A stretch of 64,000 nucleotides of DNA, from the NCBI GenBank assembly GCA_029891385.1, contig CM057228.1, positions 31,252,214 through 31,316,213 on the forward strand, written 5' to 3'. Position 1 is the first letter of the stretch. The number at the start of each line of letters is the position of its first letter. The translations under genes and the position numbers were made by a program. This stretch comes from Erythroxylum novogranatense (Eukaryota; Streptophyta; Magnoliopsida; Malpighiales; Erythroxylaceae). The notes under the pieces are model-generated. The model did not search any database. It saw only the letters and a program-made list of their open reading frames with translations, and was not told where the DNA came from. This document shows positions 22,991 to 35,085 of the stretch, piece after piece.

Positions 22991-24630
22991 TGTAACATCC
23001 CATCACCGATGGGAGGGTTATTTTGGTAATTGGGACGGGTTAGGATTTGGCATTGCATATTATTGATATGAGCATTCATTTGGCCTCTAATTTTAGAGGA
23101 ATAAATCTTTCTGCACATGCACATATAGGTATATGCATTCATGACATTTCCCTGTATTTAATTGTGATTATGATATGATTTGTGAATTTGAGATAATTAT
23201 GTTTGATTATGATTTATTAGGAATTATGGAATAATTGGATTTGAATAGTTGAATTAGAATGTATTAAGAGTGATTGTCAGTTGATAGCGTCTCATAGGAA
23301 ATTTTTCTGAAAATTTGGGAGTAAATGTCCGGATCGAAATTTTTTGAGTGACAAATTGGTTGACTAAATAATACTGAAATAAATATCCAATGGTAATGGG
23401 AAAAATAGATACTTGATTTTAGGAATAAAAATGATGAGCCATTGGAATTTAGAGACAGCTTAGATTGGAAATAATTTTGTATAGCGAAAGAGCTTAGAGC
23501 AACCCTTTAAAATGCCTTAAGTTTAAAATTCCCCTTTGATGATTTTGCAAACCTCTTGGCTGAAAAATTAGATTTCCTACACTTAGGGCTTTTCTTCTTC
23601 TTCTTCCTTATTGGTGATTTCGATCTCCCCACCTTCGAGATTCTCGCTTGCTACTTCTTTGTGGTTGAAGAACCTCTAGAAACCTTGAGAGAATGAGGTG
23701 TTTTGAGAGGAGAAGAGCTTACCGTGGGTGTTAGAGAAAGGAAATAGGGTTGCGGAAGATTTGAAGATTTGAGGCTTGATTGGTAAGTGGTTGGCTTTAA
23801 TGTTGTTTTATTATTGTTGAGATGCATTTATTGTGTTAAATGTGGAAGATTGGGTAGTTGAGAGTGAGTTATTACTGGTTTTAGAGAGAGAAGTGGCGAA
23901 AAATCTAGTCGGAGAAGACGGAGGAGCCCGCACGTCGCGACGTCTGAGAGGGGCGTCGTCGCGACCAGTAAATAGGTACTCGCCGCGACGAGTGCGCTCG
24001 CCTCGACGAGCGGTTAAGTCCTTGTCACGACGAACAGGGCGAGACGTCACGGCGAGCACGTCGATCCTCGCCGCGACGAGCGTATGGGACGTCGCGGCGA
24101 GCGTCCCCCTTGACGCCGCTACGAGAGCCCTTTCGCCTCGACGAGCTCCATTTTTTTGAAGTGAAATATTTTAGTTTTGGGGCATAACTTATGGTGTAGA
24201 CCTCCAATTGAGATGATTCTTGATTCATTATAAACTAGAGAAAGAGGTCTACAATTGATATGAAGAATGAAAGTTTGAATTTAAATTAGTAGGATCTCAA
24301 TTATTGAATGAAAGTCGAATATGGTTTCCTATTGCAACCCAAGGATTGTATTATGATAATTGGAGTATAACTTGGGGTCTTCAATGGGTGAATTTGACCA
24401 AATGAATAGGTTTTCTTGGGATTATTCTAGGGTGCTTGTTATGGTGGATTGAACTGAATTTTAGAAATGCAACGAGTCATTATTGATCAATTGAGTGAAA
24501 AGTTAGATTTGGACAAAAGATAGCAAAATCGGGATATAGCGCCGGAAAGTCATAAACATGCATCGTACATCTTTTAATAAAGACATGTGCATCATTGAAT
24601 TAGTAGGGTACTTCTTAGACAAAAGGATGG
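22991..24630 (+). mobile_element. 3' LTR of the plus-strand Ty3/gypsy element (truncated)
   Basis: It begins TGTAACATCCC immediately after the pol tail and PPT. Its interior carries a ~100-bp module at 24178-24275 and a CpG-rich block at 23925-24150. I see no LTR end; it merges into LINE coding sequence near 24.65 kb, so the end was lost or lies elsewhere. The ORFs at 23811-24228 are translations of the CpG block. Confidence 0.65.
23925..24150. repeat. CpG-rich block in the gypsy LTR
   Basis: Repeated CGTCGCGACG, TCGCCGCGACGAG and CTCGCCTCGACGAG motifs form many short inverted repeats in about 220 bp, flanked by AT-rich sequence. Confidence 0.75.
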
Positions 24631-24649
24631 ACTACCTTGCAGTGTCACA

Positions 24650-25102
24650 TTGGGTTAAAGTAAGTTGGAAAAAATTGGGACCTAAGCTACCTTGATAACA
24701 GAAGATGAGTTCTTCATCTTTCGTTTTCCATTTAAAGAAATGGAGAACAAGGTAATGGTAATGAACCCTTAGCGTAAAAAAAGGTAAACATATATTTTTA
24801 CATAAGTGGAAAATGGGATTTAAACTAGATAGATTTGAGATCAAAACTATACCAATATGGGTTAATATGCACAATGTACCTCTTGAACATTGGTCCTCAG
24901 AGGGGATGAGTTATTTAGAAAGTTACATCAGCAATCCACTAACTATGGAAGAGAATACTGCACACTTTAAAAGGGTTGGGTATGCTATAGTTTGTATTGA
25001 GGTTGAGCATAGGAAAATCATACCTGAGAGCATTCTGATTATGAGATACAGTAGTGATAGTGAACTAGTTGAAGATAAGGTCCTATTATCTAACCCCTGG
25101 AA
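24650..25102 (+). pseudogene. LINE 1 ORF1 (DUF4283-like) fragment, 5' part
   Basis: The frame from 24813 reads GFKLDRFEIKTIPIWVNMHN, then VPLEHWSSEGMSYLESYISN. This matches the DUF4283 domain found in ORF1 of plant L1-type LINEs (pattern IPVWIKL.NVPLEYWT.EGLS). Weaker, broken coding similarity extends upstream to about 24650. The reading is cut at 25102 by the Z solo LTR (TSD TGGAA) and resumes at 51703 (NPWN, then PYVKDKTKV). ORF1 proteins bind the LINE RNA. Confidence 0.7.
25098..25102. repeat. Target-site duplication TGGAA, left copy
   Basis: TGGAA precedes TGTTGGGATCC at 25103 and follows CCAACA at 51703-51707. Joining the two flanks restores a continuous ORF1 reading, which supports it independently. 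Confidence 0.9.
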
Positions 25103-27407
25103 TGTTGGGATCCGTTTCCGGAACCTAACCTCGAAATCATAAATCAAAAAACAAAGTGGGCGAAAACGAAAGAAATCAAAAGGAGATATCAAATAAAGCG
25201 CGTGAGGAAGAAAACGAAAGAAATAAAAAAAAACAAAAGTGGGCCAACTTCGAATCGAAAACCAATGGAATCGAAAACTCGTGCGGAAACCAAAGGAAAC
25301 ACAATGCTTAAGGACAAAACTGTTAAATCCGACATCTGAAAATGCATACTTTTAAAACAAAACAAACATTCAGCATTAGAAAACTATAAAGACACTTAGT
25401 CTAAATCAATTCAAATCGGTATAAAAAAAATTTTCAACTTTTTTTTCTTCTTCAATTAAAGTAACTTCAATATCCAATTGAAGTCATTCACACTCAAACC
25501 TCATTTCATTTTCTTCTTCATATCTCATCATTTAAACAAAATCTTATGTTTCTTTTGCCATAAAGCACCTTACACACATAATGATATACCCACAATTCAT
25601 ACACAATAAGCACTTCATTATTTCAGATCAATCATCACAATTCATCGGACCTCTTGTCCGGAATCCCAACCCACTCAATCACATTCATATCATCTCATCC
25701 ATAAACAAATTCACATTCCATATCCATACACAATTCCATAACTCATTACCATCATGAATTAATATGCTTACAAAACATTAATGGTATTCCAAGCCATAAT
25801 ACAACGTTAATATTAAAATCCAAAATACACGATATAATACAACTCCAAAATTCTCAACAAGAGTCTAAGGACTTATCTTCCAACAATCTAACTTAAAAAT
25901 ACATCATATGCACAAACAGATGGATGTCTTGACTTTCTTTCATCCGATCTCTTCTCGTTACTTGGAGATGGGAATGAAAGGGGGGGTGAGCTTTACAGCT
26001 CGTGGGTATCATGCTTATAACATAAAAAATAAGCAAAACTATTTTCAAAACTTGTTGCAATTTTATAGCAATGTCACAATAGAAATCATCACATGCTTAT
26101 TTCTAAAAAATTCTCAATTTCATAATTAATTCATAAGAAATTTCAAATCATGTATACATCAAACTTATAAACACACATGAGCACATAACACATCAAAATG
26201 GTTTGTTGGTCCGAAAGCAGAACGTACTACACATTTCTGCACAGCAGTCCTGTGTAGCCGTGAACTTATGGGAGTCCTTGCGGAGCTCCATGCCACTAAC
26301 GGGTAGGCTGGAGAAGCCTATTGATGAGTGTACTTGACATAACTTATGAGACCTAACCAAACCCACATAACAAAACATTTCACACATGAAATCGGACTGC
26401 CCAAAGACACCTTTCAAAAACTTAATTTTCATACGCATGTTATATTTCAAACATATTTCCATTCACAATTTGTCAATCAAATTCACATAACAATTTCTCA
26501 GTCATTCAAAACAAAAGAATGCAACACTTTTAGCAATATTATCAAATCATTCAAAACAATGAATATAACAATTGTAGCAAATTATCGAATCATTTGAAAA
26601 TAATGTATTTGAAATCGTTTATCTTCTTGATTTTTCGAAAACATATAAGTGGCTCATAATTCAAATTATAAACATGGTACCCACCTTATATCCTTGCTTG
26701 ATACTTGTCCAAAGCCTCTTCTCTTGCCTTTCTTAAACTCCTTCATCAATGGTAAAAACCCTAATCCATAGGAATCCAAATTGGACAACCCTTAACACAA
26801 AATCATAAAATTGATCTTAGAAAACTTAAACACATACCATTCTTAAACTATATGAACCAAAACCATCTCAAAAATCCAAAGATCAAAATCCACCCTTACC
26901 TTGAATCTTCTCCGAAAGAAGAGTTTCTTGGCTCATATGAAAGCCCTCATGCTCCTCTTTCTTTTTCCTTCTTGAATCAATTTCGAAATCTCTCTTAAAA
27001 ACTTAGAAAAATCAAACCCTAACCTTTTTTTCTTGTTTTCTCTTCTTCTCCGCCGAAACCTCCTTCTTCTCTCTTCTCTTTTCTTTCTCTTCTTTTAATT
27101 TCGTGCTTCTCCTTTCCTTATACGAATGTCCACTCTTCTTATTTACAAAAAAGCCATTAATGAATGAGTAATGACCTTAATACCCTTCCTTATAAGCCTT
27201 GTAATTTAAAAGCTTAAGTGTTTTTCCAATTTTACCCCTCATGCATTCTTAACACTTTAATTCAATTTAATCCATGTCATATGATCTTACTTACATTAAC
27301 ATGCTAATTAATTCCTCAAAATCATATCATAATCTATCAATGCCTCAAAAATTCATTTAATTCATGCTTAACTTAAGACTTTTTTTTTCTAATCATCAAA
27401 TTGAAAG

Positions 27408-27412
27408 AATTT
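27408..27412. repeat. Target-site duplication AATTT of the composite element, left copy
   Basis: AATTT precedes TGTAGGACC at 27413 and follows CCCAACA at 49465-49469. The alignment to uninterrupted Z LTRs puts both copies at the same homologous site. Confidence 0.8.
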
Positions 27413-27801
27413 TGTAGGACCTCGGCCTCTCGGGCCTCGCATCTACAGGACCTCGACTTCTCGAACCTCGCGCCCACCCGCTTGTAGATATTGTCCGCTT
27501 TGGACCTCGGCCTCTAAGGGCTCGCACCCTCACGGTTTTATTTTTCCACAGGACTTCCCAGGAGGTCACCCATCCTGGTACTGCTTTGGCCCTAGCACGT
27601 TTAACTTCGAAGTTCTGATGGGATCCAGTGCGTTAGGGCATGAAAAATGCATCTGCAAGGGAGAAGTTTCTACATCCTTATAAGGCATGCTTTTTTCTCC
27701 TCTCCAGTCGATATGGGATACCCCTAAGTATCCACCCGCCCTTGGGAGGCCCAGCATCCGTGTCGACATATCGCTCGGGTCCTGTCTCTGATACCCATCA
27801 A
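27413..27801 (-). mobile_element. Cassandra-like TRIM segment with PBS
   Basis: On the minus strand the order is: PBS-like GGTATCAGAG (27786-27797, one extra base against the tRNA-Met match), CCCATATCGACTGG, a TATA-like CTTATAAGG (27679-27687), AACTTCTCCCTTGCAGATGC, a 5S-like region, CGTGAGGGTGCGAGCC, GGACAATATCTAC, and a GGTCCTACA end. The AGATATTGTCCGCTTTGG element on the plus strand (27486-27503), the TATA stretch and the 5S sequence together are characteristic, from memory, of Cassandra TRIM LTRs. A second Cassandra LTR is not visible. Confidence 0.65.
27551..27639 (-). ncRNA. 5S rRNA-derived sequence (partial, in a retroelement)
   Basis: The minus strand contains GGATCCCATCAGAACTTCGA, AGTTAAACGTGCTAGGGCC, and CAGGATGGGTGACCTCCTGG then GAAGTCC. 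These match plant 5S rRNA from roughly nucleotide 22 to 104, including the internal Pol III control region. The first ~20 and last ~15 nucleotides of a true 5S gene are missing and several positions differ, so this is not a functional 5S gene. Placement in a TRIM-like LTR fits Cassandra, whose LTRs carry a Pol III-competent 5S domain. Confidence 0.85.
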
Positions 27802-28313
27802 TGTTGGACCCCGCTGTCGAAGTCTAACATTCGAAAACATAGCCGCATGGAGGGCTCGCTTCTATATCAAGACTGAATACTACGCCCAAATTTGGTCCAA
27901 AAATTGAAAATCTTAAGGCCCAAATTGAAATTTAATTCTTTCAGACAAGTTGTAGCTCCATGTCTCTAGTTAAATTTGCAATAAGAATCAACTCGATTGG
28001 ATTTCACAGATCAAGATATCACCAAAATACTGAGGCATGTTCAATGAGATAACGCCAATTCATATGATTGAAGAACACACTCACTGTATCCGTCTCACTC
28101 TTTTCACTCAATATCTCACCATAAATTTTAGATAACTTCAATTATTGGTGGAGATGTAGAGAAAAGTCTTACGAATCCCATGGTTCAAGAATCAGGTCAT
28201 TTGGAGGTCTAGAGAAGAAGTTATGGCCAAAAGACTCCAACACGTTTATTCCCTCACCTAAAATGTACATATTTCAGTACAAATGCCATAACTTTTGCTA
28301 CCGAGGTCCGATT

Positions 28314-29296
28314 TGTTGAGTCAAAATGACTTTACATATATATGATTTTGATGAATAACAAAGAAGGAGTAAAAAACGGACGTAAAATAGAAAACAGATG
28401 CAGACGCAGACGCAGACGCAAAGTGAAAAGCAGACGCAGATGCAGATGCAAAGTGAAAAGCAAACGCAAACGCAGACGCAAAGTGAAAAGCAGACGCAGA
28501 CGCAGACGTCAAGTGAAAAATAGACGCAAACGCAAACGCAAAGTGAAAAGCAGACACAGACGCAGATGCAAAAATACAGACGAAGAAACACATATGCAAA
28601 AATACAGACGGAGAAAAGCAAACGCAGAATTCAAAGAAGACGCAAGAGTCAGTTCGAGTTAGTTACAGAACTCAACTGATTAACCGTTTCTTTCAAGATT
28701 CAAGATTCAAGAAGCAGTTACAGACGAAGACCATAAATATAAGTTGAAGTCGAAGATTGCAAAGTTAGCAAAAGCAAAAAAAAGAGAGCAAAAGTTGAGA
28801 TAATTGATTTACGCGAACATTGTGCAAATTAGCTGAGAGCTAGTTTTACTGTAACAGGTTTCAAATACTTTTGTAAGAAAGTAGTACAGATAGCCTGCAG
28901 AGGCTAAGAGTGAAAGAATACTGAGTGTAGAGACCTGAAGAGGCTCGGAAAGAATACTTGTAAACGTTGAACAGATAGTGAAATCTCAGAAAGAACTCTG
29001 AGGACTGGACGTAGCCCACAGTTTGGGATGAACCAGTATAAAATCACTGTGTCAACTTCTCTCTACCCTATTTCTCTTAAAGTTCAAAGTTTTGTTATTA
29101 CTTAAATTTCGAAACAAGTTTTTTTTTAAGTTTTGGTTAATTCGAGATTACTGAAGTTTCTGTAAAAGAACTTGTTTTTAACAAAACAGTTTTTGAAAAA
29201 GTTTCAAAAAGAGGAATACACAATTCAACCTCCCCCCTCCTTCTCGTGTATTCGTTATCGTTCTATAAGCATTGTACTAACGTGTGATTTACTTCA
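28314..29296 (+). repeat. 5' LTR of the Sirevirus
   Basis: This 983-bp LTR contains a 30-bp minisatellite at 28391-28570. It ends ...GTGATTTACTTCA directly before the PBS and is closely similar to 45722-46695. Confidence 0.92.
28391..28570. repeat. 30-bp minisatellite in the copia 5' LTR
   Basis: AAGTGAAAAGCAGACGCAGA-type units start at 28421, 28451, 28481, 28511 and 28541, exactly 30 bp apart. The register keeps three frames open, giving Arg/Lys-rich and Cys/Phe-rich repeat frames on the two strands that I do not regard as genes. Confidence 0.9.
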
Positions 29297-29298
29297 AT

Positions 29299-29310
29299 TG
29301 GTATCAGAGC
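29299..29310 (+). other. Primer binding site, initiator tRNA-Met type
   Basis: TGGTATCAGAGC starts two bases after the 5' LTR. It is the standard plant copia PBS for priming by initiator tRNA-Met. Confidence 0.92.
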
Positions 29311-29934
29311 CTGGTATCCAAGAATCACTGTAGCAAAGTGTGGATTAAAGATAATGGCAGAATCACATATATACATTGCAGAAGGTGCCTCAGTCACGAG
29401 ACCTCCAACATTCAAGGGTGAAGATTATCACTACTGGAAAGATAGATTGCGGTTGTTCATACAATCTACTAATGTTGACCTTTAGGATGTAATAGAGAAT
29501 GGACCATATATACCAGTAGACGAAGATGGAAATCTTATTCCACGAACCAGATGGACGGCTGACCAAAAGGCGAGAATTCAGCTCAACTCTAAAGCGAAGT
29601 TCTTCTTGACGTGTGCCCTAAACAAGAGTGAATATGACAAAGTTCACAGATGCGACACTGCGAAGGAGATGTGGGACACACTGTCCATCGCTCATGAAGG
29701 CACAAATCAAGTCAAAGAATCCAAGATAAGCATTCTTGTGCACCAGTACGAGCTTTTCAAGATGAAGGAAGAAGAATCTATTGATCAAATGTTTGGAAGA
29801 TTTCAAACAATCGTCAATGGATTGAAAGCCCTTGGAAGAACGTACAATAACCAGGATCACGTAAGAAAGATCTTAAGAAGTCTTCCGAAGAGGTGGAGAC
29901 CAAAAGTTACAGCGGTGCAAGAAGCGAAAGATTT

Positions 29935-29972
29935 GAGCGTACTAAAGCTTGACGAGCGTACTAAAGCTTGAC
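29935..29972 (+). repeat. 19-bp tandem duplication in gag (frameshift)
   Basis: GAGCGTACTAAAGCTTGAC occurs twice back to back. Nineteen bases cannot keep the frame, and the new frame stops at TGA two codons later. Confidence 0.9.
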
Positions 29973-30564
29973 GAGTTGCTTGGATCACTGAAGATTCATG
30001 AAGTAGAGCTCGACGCTGAAGACAAGACCAAACGGGAAAAGTCAATAGCACTGAAGGCCAGACAGAAGAACCACAAGACTCAAAGAAGGAGAAAGTCATC
30101 AAAAGCATTAAAGATAGAAGAATCGAAGATTGATGACTCAAGCGAATCAGAATAAGAATCAAGTGATGAAGATGACGAATTATCATTCATTTCCCGGAAG
30201 ATAAGACGGATGTGGAAAAAGAAGTCCAAAGGAAGTCAATTCTTCAAGAAGAATAGCAAAGATGATGGTAAAGTCGAAAAGACAATTATCATATGCTACG
30301 AGTGTAATCAACCTGGACATTACAAGTCCGAATTTCCTACTCTAAAGAAGAAACCAAAGAAGAGTAGAAAAGGCAAGAAAAGCATGATGGCAACTTGGGA
30401 AGATATAGATTCATCTGAGTCAGATACAAATTCCGAGTCATCTGAACATGCTAATATCTGCCTAGTAGCCGAGGAAGAAAGTGATGAGGAGGTAACTTCT
30501 GAATACGATAACTTGCATGAAGCTTATTCAGAACTATTAGAGGATTCTCAAGCTATTCTGAAAC

Positions 30565-30569
30565 AGTAC
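30565..30569. repeat. Target-site duplication AGTAC, left copy
   Basis: AGTAC at 30565-30569 is repeated at 35081-35085. Joining the flanks restores the gag-pol reading (…QAILKQY continuing KLLKKKY). Confidence 0.9.
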
Positions 30570-33500
30570 TGTTGGGTCCGAAACCCAACTACTTAAACTT
30601 AACACTTTCACTCTAAGCTCTGATACCATAAATGTTGGGACCCGATCAGGGAACCGGATCCCAACTGAAAAATGGAAAATCAAAAAGCGAGAAATCGCTA
30701 ATCGGAATACAAATCGCATCATCGAAGCGAAACGAATACTCAGAAAATTGTGCATCAGAAATACAAATAACAAAGCGGAGAAACTCGAAATGCAGAATTC
30801 CGAATCGAATGCGAATCGAAATAATCAAACTGAAACAAACACCGACATCCGTTTCAAACATGAAGCATAGCAAACTCATCGCGTTGGAAACCTTACGACA
30901 TTTCAAATCCGGTATAAATTTTTTTTTCCTCTTATTCATTCCTTTTCTCTTTAATCAATCTCATTCAAATCATAACCATTCCATACAATTCCCTTTTTGG
31001 AAACTCATCCTCACCAATTTCAATTCACTTAATTCATCTTAATCATTTTTTATACAATCATATAAATCCTCAAACTCATTTCTTTAAACCCATTTTACCA
31101 AAATTTAACCGAAATTTAATGACATAACTACTGTATTTTGACGACCAAAATTTAAAACCAAAGAAACGCACTTCGATACATAATCCAATAGCACAAGGCA
31201 ACATCGGACCTCCCGTCCAAGCATCCAAACACCAATGAAACACAATCTTAGTTCTAAAAACTTCATCATTCCAATCCATAATACATCTCAACTTAATTAT
31301 CCACAATTCAATCACAAGCCATTCATATACATTCCAATTGCCATTTATATCCATCTCAATTCAAATTTACGTACAAAATCTATTCCACAATCATACATAA
31401 CTCATAACTGAAATACATCATAAATTTACATAATGACTTTTCAAGCCATAAACAAAAGCAATACAAAATCCATAAACCTTTTTCACAACTTCAAAACTAA
31501 ACTCCAACATTACACATAAAACAAAGCATACAAAAACTATCGGGTTGACATCATACTCGTCTTCCATCCGATTTCCTGCGTGAAAACCTGGAGATGGGAA
31601 TGAAAGGGGGGGTGAGCTCGGAAGCTCGTAGATAATATATTTATAAACTGAACAATAAGCGGAAAAATCTTTTATTTTTTAAACTTTTCAAACATTTCCC
31701 ATTTAAGAATTTCTCCAGAAACTCATTTTCAAACTTTTCAATTTCATCAACACTTTCTAAGATTTTTCTCAAAATTTTTCATTTGTTTCAAAACATTTAT
31801 ATCCAGTTTCAGGAATTTCATGCTTGAAAAATTTACTTTCTCATTTCTCAAAATCTCAAACCTTTTTCAAAATATGCATAGTCTTAAACATGAATGCATC
31901 ACATCATAGTGTATCACATCATAATCAAATTAAAAACACATAACACATCAGAATTGGTTTGGTTCGGTCCTAACAGGACATACTGCACATTTCCGCATAA
32001 CGGTCATGTGCAGCCGTGAACAGGACGTACTACACTTTCCCGCATAGAAGTCCAGTGTAGCCGTGAAAGAAGTCCGTAATCGGATCTCCATTGCCTATTG
32101 CGGGCAGCCGGGTGAAGGCTTAAACAGGTAGAGACAGCGCTGACTCACAAAAGGACCTGACCAAACCCACTTAACACATAACGAAAACGAAACTCAGATT
32201 GCCCGAAGGCACTTTTCGAAAATTTTGATTTTTTATCCTTTTTCAACTCATATCATCAAATTGTGTCATAGATGACACAAGCATATATCCACATAATTGC
32301 ACATAATCAATCTAATGCAACTCAGGTAAATCACATATCAATATATGCACTAATTCTTTAAATCATTCAAATCATAAATCACATAATTTGAAAACCATGA
32401 AATTCATAAGTCTTGTATTTTTTAAAACTCATTTTACTCCTTTGAAATCATAATTTCAAACATTTACATCCTTTTTCAAACATTTGTATCCATAATAATT
32501 TATCAAAAATCAAATTTTGCTTTCTTTAATTTTCAAAAATTCACATTTAGCTTATAATTCAATAAATAAATATACTACCCACCTCATATCCATGCTAGCA
32601 TCTTGTCCAATGCTTCAATTTGACCTTTTCTCCTTTCTTCCTTCCAATTGAAAATTCCCTAAATCAATTTCATCAAAATTTAATCTCATAAATAACTTAA
32701 TCCTTCAATTTGATGCATAAGTCATCAATTCTTACTAATTCCAAGATAGTTACATCACTAATTCCAAAAACCCCCAACTTTTAAATTGAACCTAAATCAA
32801 TCCAATCAAATTCAATATCATAATTAACTTAATTTCTCAAATTGAACTTAGGAAATATCAATTCCTCTCATATTTAAGCTATTTCAATCTCCAATTTTGA
32901 AAATCCCCAATTTTCAAAATTGGCCTAAACCAATTTACACAAATTCAATACCATAAATCACAATTTCTTCAAAATTGATTTCATATTTCACCAATTCCTA
33001 CTATTATTGATAATTCTACACCATTAATTCACAAAATCTCCAAATTTCTAATTTGACCTAAACCTCCAATTTACAATTTTTCAAATTAAACTTCACCTAA
33101 AGCATAAACATCAAAATTAACTTAGGATATCTCAAATTCATCACTAATTCAAGCAATTTAAAGCAACAATTTCAAAAACCCCCAACTTTCACATTTGACA
33201 TAAACTCAAATTTTCAATTAATCCAAAATTAAACATAATCATAACCTATTCTCTTCAATTAGCCTTAGGAAAACTCAATCCATAACCTTTCCAACCTATC
33301 TAAACCAATAAACTCATCAAAGATTCAAAATCAAAACTTTCTCTCTCTTACCTTTTTCTCCTCCATTTTCGAATTTCTTGGAAGCCATGGGGCTTTCACC
33401 TTCTTTCATCCTCTTTCCTCCTTGAAAACAAACGAAAACCTCTTGAAAATCATGGAGAAAAATCGCAACTTCCACCTTTCCTTCTTCTCCTCCTCTCTTC

Positions 33501-35080
33501 TTCTCCATACGAAGCTTCTCTCTTCTCTTCTCCAACGTTTTCTTCTTTCATTTTGTTCTGATTTTTTCCAGATATTTTCATGGCTTTTCCTTGCTTAAAA
33601 CGACAGCTCATGTTGAGTTTAAAGCCAGGTCATTAAATGGAGGGTAAATGACCCAAATGCCCCTCCTTTCAAGTGAAATCCCAAAATACCCCTGCACAGG
33701 ATTTTCAAAATCTGATAGCTTGCGTCCTGTTTTCAAGCATCTAAACGAAATAATTTAGACAAACTTTCTTCTAAATAATTGTTTCTCTCGATCTTACGAA
33801 TCCAACGCCACTGACGCTGCTCAATTCGGATCTAAAACGAAGAAGTTATAGCCGAAATACTATTGGACCTTCACAAAATCCGAGACTGAACATTACGTGA
33901 ATTTAATTCCAGAAATTAACAATCTTAGGAATGAAATTAAATTTTGATCCCTTCACAAGAGTTGTAGCCCTATGTCTTAAATTTATTTTCCCTCAAGAAT
34001 CAACTCAATCGGAGTTGTAAAGCTCCCAAAAATCGCAAAATACTGAACCATGTTCAGAAAATTATCCAACTTATAACCTATAACCCATCTCTTACTTTGG
34101 TTCAATCAATCTCTTTCCATTTAATCTCCTAAAAATAATGATTCTTCATAAAAATGAACGTAATTGTCTTAAAAATCCAACGCTTTAAGAATCGAATCAA
34201 TCGGATGTCGGACAAAGGATGTATAAGCAAAAGATTACAAAAGGGTCGAAGTTCAAACCAAGTTACAAAACTTCAAATACATACTTATACCTGAATTTTC
34301 CAAAGATCATATCTCCTAGCCCCGATATCAAAAAATTACATACTTTATGGCGTCGGAAAGATCGAAATACAAGCTCCAACTTTCATTAAGACCACTTATT
34401 CCAATTCAGATTAAATCCATACGACGAGTGGCCTCGAAGTATAGCACATGCAAATATACACTTAGGTCATTTATACAAAACAAAGCTAGATCACTTAACT
34501 TTGGAAAATCATAAATCTCAATCCCAACATCAAAAAATAGCAAACTTTATGGCCGCAGAAAACTCTCAACAAACACTACAAATTTCATGTAGATCATTTT
34601 CTCAAATTTTGCCTAGATCAAATGTCAACTGTCAACCCCAAAAGTCAAACTTTAAACAAATTTCATACTTAACTTTGACTGATCATAACTTCCACTCCCG
34701 ATATCAAAAAATATCAAACTTTATGGCTACAGAAAGCTCTTGACATAATCTACAAGTTTTCAGAAGACCATTTTATCAAATTTTGCCTAAATCAAAAGTC
34801 AACCCTCAAAGGCCAAAAAGTCAAACTTTTTACAATTTTTCATATTTTCACACTTTCTCTTTTCAGTCATGATTTTCAACTTAATTTCAATCAACTCATC
34901 TACTTAATTTCATAAACCATACCAATCCACTCAAAACCCCAAAGATATCAAAATCAAATCATTTCTTTTCTTCTCAATATTCTTTAAATTTTAAGTCATC
35001 TATTATACAATACATTTACCAAGCACTCCTTAAATTTCATTTTCATAATTCAAATTTCACTCAAAGATCGGGGTCCAATA
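30570..35080 (-). mobile_element. Z-family insertion with one LTR, PBS and short tail
   Basis: A full Z LTR at 30633-35080 (TGTTGGGACCC start; the end reads CCAATA, with C to T in the terminal CCAACA) is followed on the minus strand by a PBS (GCTCTGATACCA at 30617-30628 on the plus strand), about 28 more bases and a 19-base end, TGTTGGGTCCGAAACCCAA (30570-30588). The whole unit lies between AGTAC duplications. It has no second LTR and almost no internal region. The LTR matches 5611-10113 closely, but the block at 31965-32060 carries an extra repeat of the CGTACTACAC motif. Confidence 0.85.
30617..30628 (-). other. PBS of the single-LTR Z insertion
   Basis: TGGTATCAGAGC on the minus strand lies four bases from the LTR edge, in the same spacing as in the complete Z element at 10913-10924. 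Confidence 0.85.
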
Positions 35081-35085
35081 AGTAC

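Larger units (their letters stand above)
29354..30569 (+). pseudogene. Sirevirus gag, first part of the polyprotein
   Basis: This is the gag capsid region (UBN2/DUF4219 type) that packages element RNA. It starts at the ATG at 29354 and soon shows PPTFKGEDYHYWKDRLRLFI; a TAG at 29483 replaces the Trp codon expected after NVDL. The frame from 29606 carries KEMWDTLSIAHEGTNQVKES and ILRSLPKRWRPKVTAV. A 19-bp tandem duplication (29935-29953 and 29954-29972) shifts the frame. A zinc knuckle follows, CYECNQPGHYKSEF, whose last Cys is Phe. Acidic and basic linkers follow. It is cut after ILKQY by the Z insertion at 30570. Confidence 0.88.

Noticed and set aside
23811..24228. Arg-rich ORFs on both strands
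   Set aside because: They come from the CpG-rich LTR block; stop codons are simply rare in GC-rich repeats.
27551..27639. Functional 5S rRNA gene
   Set aside because: It lacks both ends of the 5S coding region, carries substitutions, is single copy, and is embedded in a TRIM-like context.
28298..28662. Overlapping open frames on both strands with Arg/Lys-rich or Cys/Val/Phe-rich repeats
   Set aside because: They are the 30-bp copia LTR minisatellite read in three frames. The same happens in the other LTR at 45706-46020.
29299..29310. tRNA-Met gene fragment
   Set aside because: Only a 12-base match next to LTR ends. It is the PBS, and the same holds at 10913, 27786 and 30617.
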